Origin: Marinisporobacter balticus | GTDB lineage: Bacteria > Bacillota > Clostridia > Peptostreptococcales > Thermotaleaceae | Length of the DNA stretch: 64,000 bases | Assembly (NCBI RefSeq): GCF_004345705.1 | Contig: NZ_SLWV01000009.1 | Span: 1-64,000, forward strand | Direction: 5' to 3' | Shown here: positions 61,972 through 64,000 of the stretch, piece after piece | Layout: the number at the start of each line of letters is the position of its first letter | Numbering within the stretch: the first letter of the stretch is position 1 | Made by a program: the position numbers and the translations under genes | Notes under the pieces: generated by a model | What the model was told of the DNA's origin: nothing | Seen by the model: only the letters and a program-made list of their open reading frames with translations | The model's database searches: none

Positions 61972-62358
61972 TTAATGACTTTCACTTTTGCAAAATGCTT
62001 CATATCCTTTATCATCCATTAAATGATCAAGTTCAGATCTATCCGATAACGCAACTGCTAAAATCCAGCTTTCATAAGGCTTTTCATTAAGCAGTTGTGG
62101 CGCATCTTCTAATTCTTCATTGATTTCTATAACCTTCCCAGAAACAGGCATATACGAATCAGAAGCAGCTTTAACAGATTCTACAACACCAAAAACATCC
62201 GCTACATTTAATTCATCATCAACTTCTGGCACTTCTACATAAACGATTTCTCCTAAAGCATGTTGCGCATACTCCGTAATACCAATATAAGCCTTATCTC
62301 CCTCTACTTTTACCCACTCATGATCCTTTGAATAATATAATCCTTGTATAATTTTCAT
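61972..62358 (-). CDS. gcvH: Glycine cleavage system H protein (lipoyl carrier)
   Basis: A 128-residue lipoyl-domain protein that shuttles the aminomethyl group and electrons among the P, T and L proteins. The lipoylation Lys is in VVESVKAASDSYMPVSG near residue 63. YSKDHEWVKVEGDKAYIGIT and GEIVYVEVPEVDDEL are the usual N-terminal motifs. The lipoyl group would be made by LipB and LipA from the same operon. It lies about 100 bases after gcvT. Confidence 0.96.
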   Translation of the reverse strand: MKIIQGLYYSKDHEWVKVEGDKAYIGITEYAQHALGEIVYVEVPEVDDELNVADVFGVVESVKAASDSYMPVSGKVIEINEELEDAPQLLNEKPYESWILAVALSDRSELDHLMDDKGYEAFCKSESH

Positions 62359-62459
62359 TACAACTTCCTCCTTTTTTTATAAATATATATTATATTTTGT
62401 TAATTGATCCATTCGCTTCTATTTACCCTTGTATAGAAAATTCATTCCACCACAATCCA

Positions 62460-63566
62460 TTATTTTTTATAATTTTTAGTATAAAACTTCTTGCTAATTA
62501 CTTTTGCCTTTGCAACTTTTTTTCTAACTTGTATCTCAATGGTTGTATCTAATTTTGCATATGCTATATCTACCATTGCCAACCCGATGTTTTTCTTTAC
62601 GGTTGGCGCTGCATAACCAGTGGTTACAAAACCGATTTTCTTGCCATCTGCCATCACATCATATCCATGTCTTGGAATTCCTTTATCGATCATTTCAAAT
62701 CCAACTACTTTTCTCTTTAATCCTTCTGAGTTTTGTTTAGCCAATGCTTCTTTCCCAATGAAATTGGGTTTATCCAGTTTTACAAAGAAACCTAATCCTG
62801 CTTCGAGTGGTGTAATTTCTTCAGAAAGTTCATTTCCGTATAGAGGTAGTGACGCTTCAAATCTCAAAGTATCTCTCGCCCCTAGTCCTGCTGGCTTTAA
62901 TCCTTCTTCTTTACCAGCTTCCATCAATGCACCCCATATTTTTTTTGCATCTTCATGGAATAAGTAAATTTCAAAGCCATCTTCTCCTGTATATCCTGTT
63001 CTTGATACTAAACAATTTGCGCCCGCTACCGCTACATCTCTTTTACAATAAAAGAATTTAATTTCTGAAAGATCTGTATCCGTTAACTTTTGTAATATTT
63101 TTTGTGCATTTGGACCTTGAATCGCCATTTCAGATACATAGTCAGAAATATTGTTTAGTTTCACATCAAAATTCCCAACGTTTTCTTCCATCCATTTAAA
63201 ATCCTTTTTCACATTACTTGCATTGATTACAAGATAAAAATGGTCCTTGTTAAACTTATATACCAGTAAATCATCTACAACCCCGCCATGAGGATAGCAC
63301 ATAAAAGTGTATAGTATCTGGCCATCTTCTAGTACTGAAACATCGTTTGTGACCAAATTTTGTACAAAATCAAATGATTGACTCCCTATAGCCTCTACTT
63401 CTCCCATATGCGATACGTCAAATAATCCTGCAAAATTTCTTACAGCCTCATGCTCTGCCGTGATCCCTTCATACTGCACAGGTAATGCCCATCCTGAAAA
63501 GTCAATGATTTTCCCCCCATGATGTTCATGTCGCTCAAACAAAGATGTTTTTCTAATTTCATTCAT
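62460..63566 (-). CDS. gcvT: Aminomethyltransferase (glycine cleavage T protein)
   Basis: Transfers the methylene group from the H-protein to tetrahydrofolate, releasing ammonia; 368 residues. The GcvT fold is visible from RKTSLFERHEHHGGKIIDFS and FDVSHMGEVEAIG near residue 50, to DYVSEMAIQGPNAQ near 135 and TGYTGEDGFEIY near 190, with GLGARDTLRFEASLPLYG near 225. ATG 63566 is 7 bases after AGGAGG; a GTG one codon upstream is possible. It is the first gene of the operon, 145 bases after the riboswitch. Confidence 0.95.
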   Translation of the reverse strand: MNEIRKTSLFERHEHHGGKIIDFSGWALPVQYEGITAEHEAVRNFAGLFDVSHMGEVEAIGSQSFDFVQNLVTNDVSVLEDGQILYTFMCYPHGGVVDDLLVYKFNKDHFYLVINASNVKKDFKWMEENVGNFDVKLNNISDYVSEMAIQGPNAQKILQKLTDTDLSEIKFFYCKRDVAVAGANCLVSRTGYTGEDGFEIYLFHEDAKKIWGALMEAGKEEGLKPAGLGARDTLRFEASLPLYGNELSEEITPLEAGLGFFVKLDKPNFIGKEALAKQNSEGLKRKVVGFEMIDKGIPRHGYDVMADGKKIGFVTTGYAAPTVKKNIGLAMVDIAYAKLDTTIEIQVRKKVAKAKVISKKFYTKNYKK

Positions 63567-63659
63567 CACGCATCCTCCTTTACATTTTTAGTACTATTGC
63601 TTATCATGGTTAAAAACATAAACAATATGATTATTTTCCTTTGCGTCCTCTTTTTTATA

Positions 63660-63717
63660 AAATAAAACAGAGGAATATAATAGCACAATAAACACCTATG
63701 CCAATATATTCCTCTGT
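63660..63717 (-). terminator. Expression-platform terminator of the glycine riboswitch
   Basis: On the minus strand a 13-bp stem (acagaggaatata with tatattcctctgt) is followed by TTTTATTTTAT. Its first arm overlaps the 3' end of aptamer 2, so glycine binding should prevent its formation and turn the operon on. Confidence 0.8.
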
Positions 63718-63895
63718 TCCATAACCTGAGAGTTTCTACATGAAACCATGTATTTCTCCTTCGGTGCCGATTATTCGGACTCTTCAGAGTTCCATCCAAT
63801 AGCGATCCTTTTTGCCTGAAAGTTTCTATAAAAAGTTAGCGCTTTTTATATTGCTCCTTCGGCTATCTTCACAAAGATATCTCTCGCTATCCTCA
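63711..63895 (-). promoter_or_regulatory. Tandem glycine riboswitch (gcvT element)
   Basis: Two aptamers on the minus strand. Aptamer 1 (about 63805-63895) has GGATAGCGAGAGA, GCCGAAGGAGCAA, CTTTCAGGC and closing ATCGCTAT. Aptamer 2 (about 63711-63800) has TGGATGGAACTCTGA, GCACCGAAGGAGAAA, ACTCTCAGGT and ATGGAACAGAGG. These are the conserved core sequences of the family, and the element sits before gcvT as expected. Confidence 0.93.
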
Positions 63896-63905
63896 TCTGG
63901 TACAA

Positions 63906-64000
63906 TATTTTATTTATATCTCATATTACAAATTGATTTATCACTATAGTATTATAATTTTCTAAATATTGCAACAATAGATAATTTTTTAACATGTTTT
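63906..64000 (-). promoter_or_regulatory. Region upstream of the glycine riboswitch
   Basis: This is where the gcv promoter must lie. A TATAAT and a nearby TATAGT occur on the minus strand around 63943-63960, with TTGTTG/TTGCAA at 63972-63980, but the spacing is not the usual 17, so no exact promoter is claimed. Confidence 0.35.

Noticed and set aside
63566..63799. 77-codon frame upstream of gcvT
   Set aside because: It lies over aptamer 2 of the glycine riboswitch and its terminator, with Arg/His/Trp-rich composition from structured RNA.

Overview
The window is AT-rich chromosomal DNA from a low-GC Firmicute. AGGAGG-type ribosome-binding sites, TTGACA-17-TATAAT promoters, a gcvT-type glycine riboswitch and the family mix (decarboxylase-type carboxyltransferase, branched-chain amino-acid importer, two OPT peptide transporters, sigma-54 activators, PrdR-like CBS/PAS regulators) point to an anaerobic, amino-acid and peptide-using member of the Clostridia, perhaps near Crassaminicella/Alkaliphilus. 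The genus is inferred, not shown. No ribosomal RNA, CRISPR array, prophage or replication origin was seen.

Layout. 1-10.5 kb is housekeeping: beta-carbonic anhydrase, two rRNA-modifying enzymes, phosphatidylserine synthase, class II fructose-bisphosphate aldolase, a NUDIX hydrolase, cyclophilin, a small XRE regulator, a DUF1461 membrane protein, a PiT phosphate transporter, a FlK-like thioesterase and PlsY. From 17.6 down to 10.5 kb (minus strand) lies one glycerol-catabolic operon: two small Lin0368-type membrane proteins, GlpK, a GlpA-like dehydrogenase with a BFD iron-sulfur domain, a second flavoprotein, a DUF1667 protein, and last a sigma-54 enhancer-binding protein. A near-consensus -24/-12 promoter precedes the first gene, and a strong terminator-like hairpin sits between glpK and the dehydrogenase. 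This control arrangement is the most notable finding.

17.7-24.2 kb is the accessory patch. It holds an internally deleted ISL3-type element (18100-18812) that seems to have landed between a flavoprotein gene and its terminator, that flavoprotein with its ArsR-type repressor and large palindromic operator, a DUF362 ferredoxin-like protein, decayed DNA, and a 57-codon GNAT fragment coupled to a MATE efflux gene. 24.2-38.2 kb carries a rhodanese, a polysaccharide deacetylase, an IT-superfamily permease, the complete livFGMHK operon, a YfcE phosphoesterase, a chemoreceptor and a second sigma-54 activator with CBS and PAS domains.

Four tRNA genes (Val, Asp, Gly, Cys) form a minus-strand operon at 38.25-38.7 kb with a perfect sigma-A promoter and a terminator. 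39-55.8 kb is devoted to amino acids and peptides: an aspartate-type aminotransferase with an oxaloacetate/pyruvate carboxyltransferase, an Lrp regulator, PepD, a PqqD-like protein with a small membrane partner, two OPT transporters (one with a divergent TetR), a MalY-type C-S lyase, RecQ and an aminopeptidase P. A frameshifted chemoreceptor tail lies beside tetR.

The last 8 kb is a glycine-cleavage operon (gcvT-gcvH-gcvPA-gcvPB-lpd-lipB-lipA) behind a tandem glycine riboswitch with its own terminator. The system makes its own lipoyl cofactor enzymes in the same transcript. With LivFGMHK, PepD, the OPT transporters and aminopeptidase P, this gives a picture of peptide and amino-acid import followed by fermentation.
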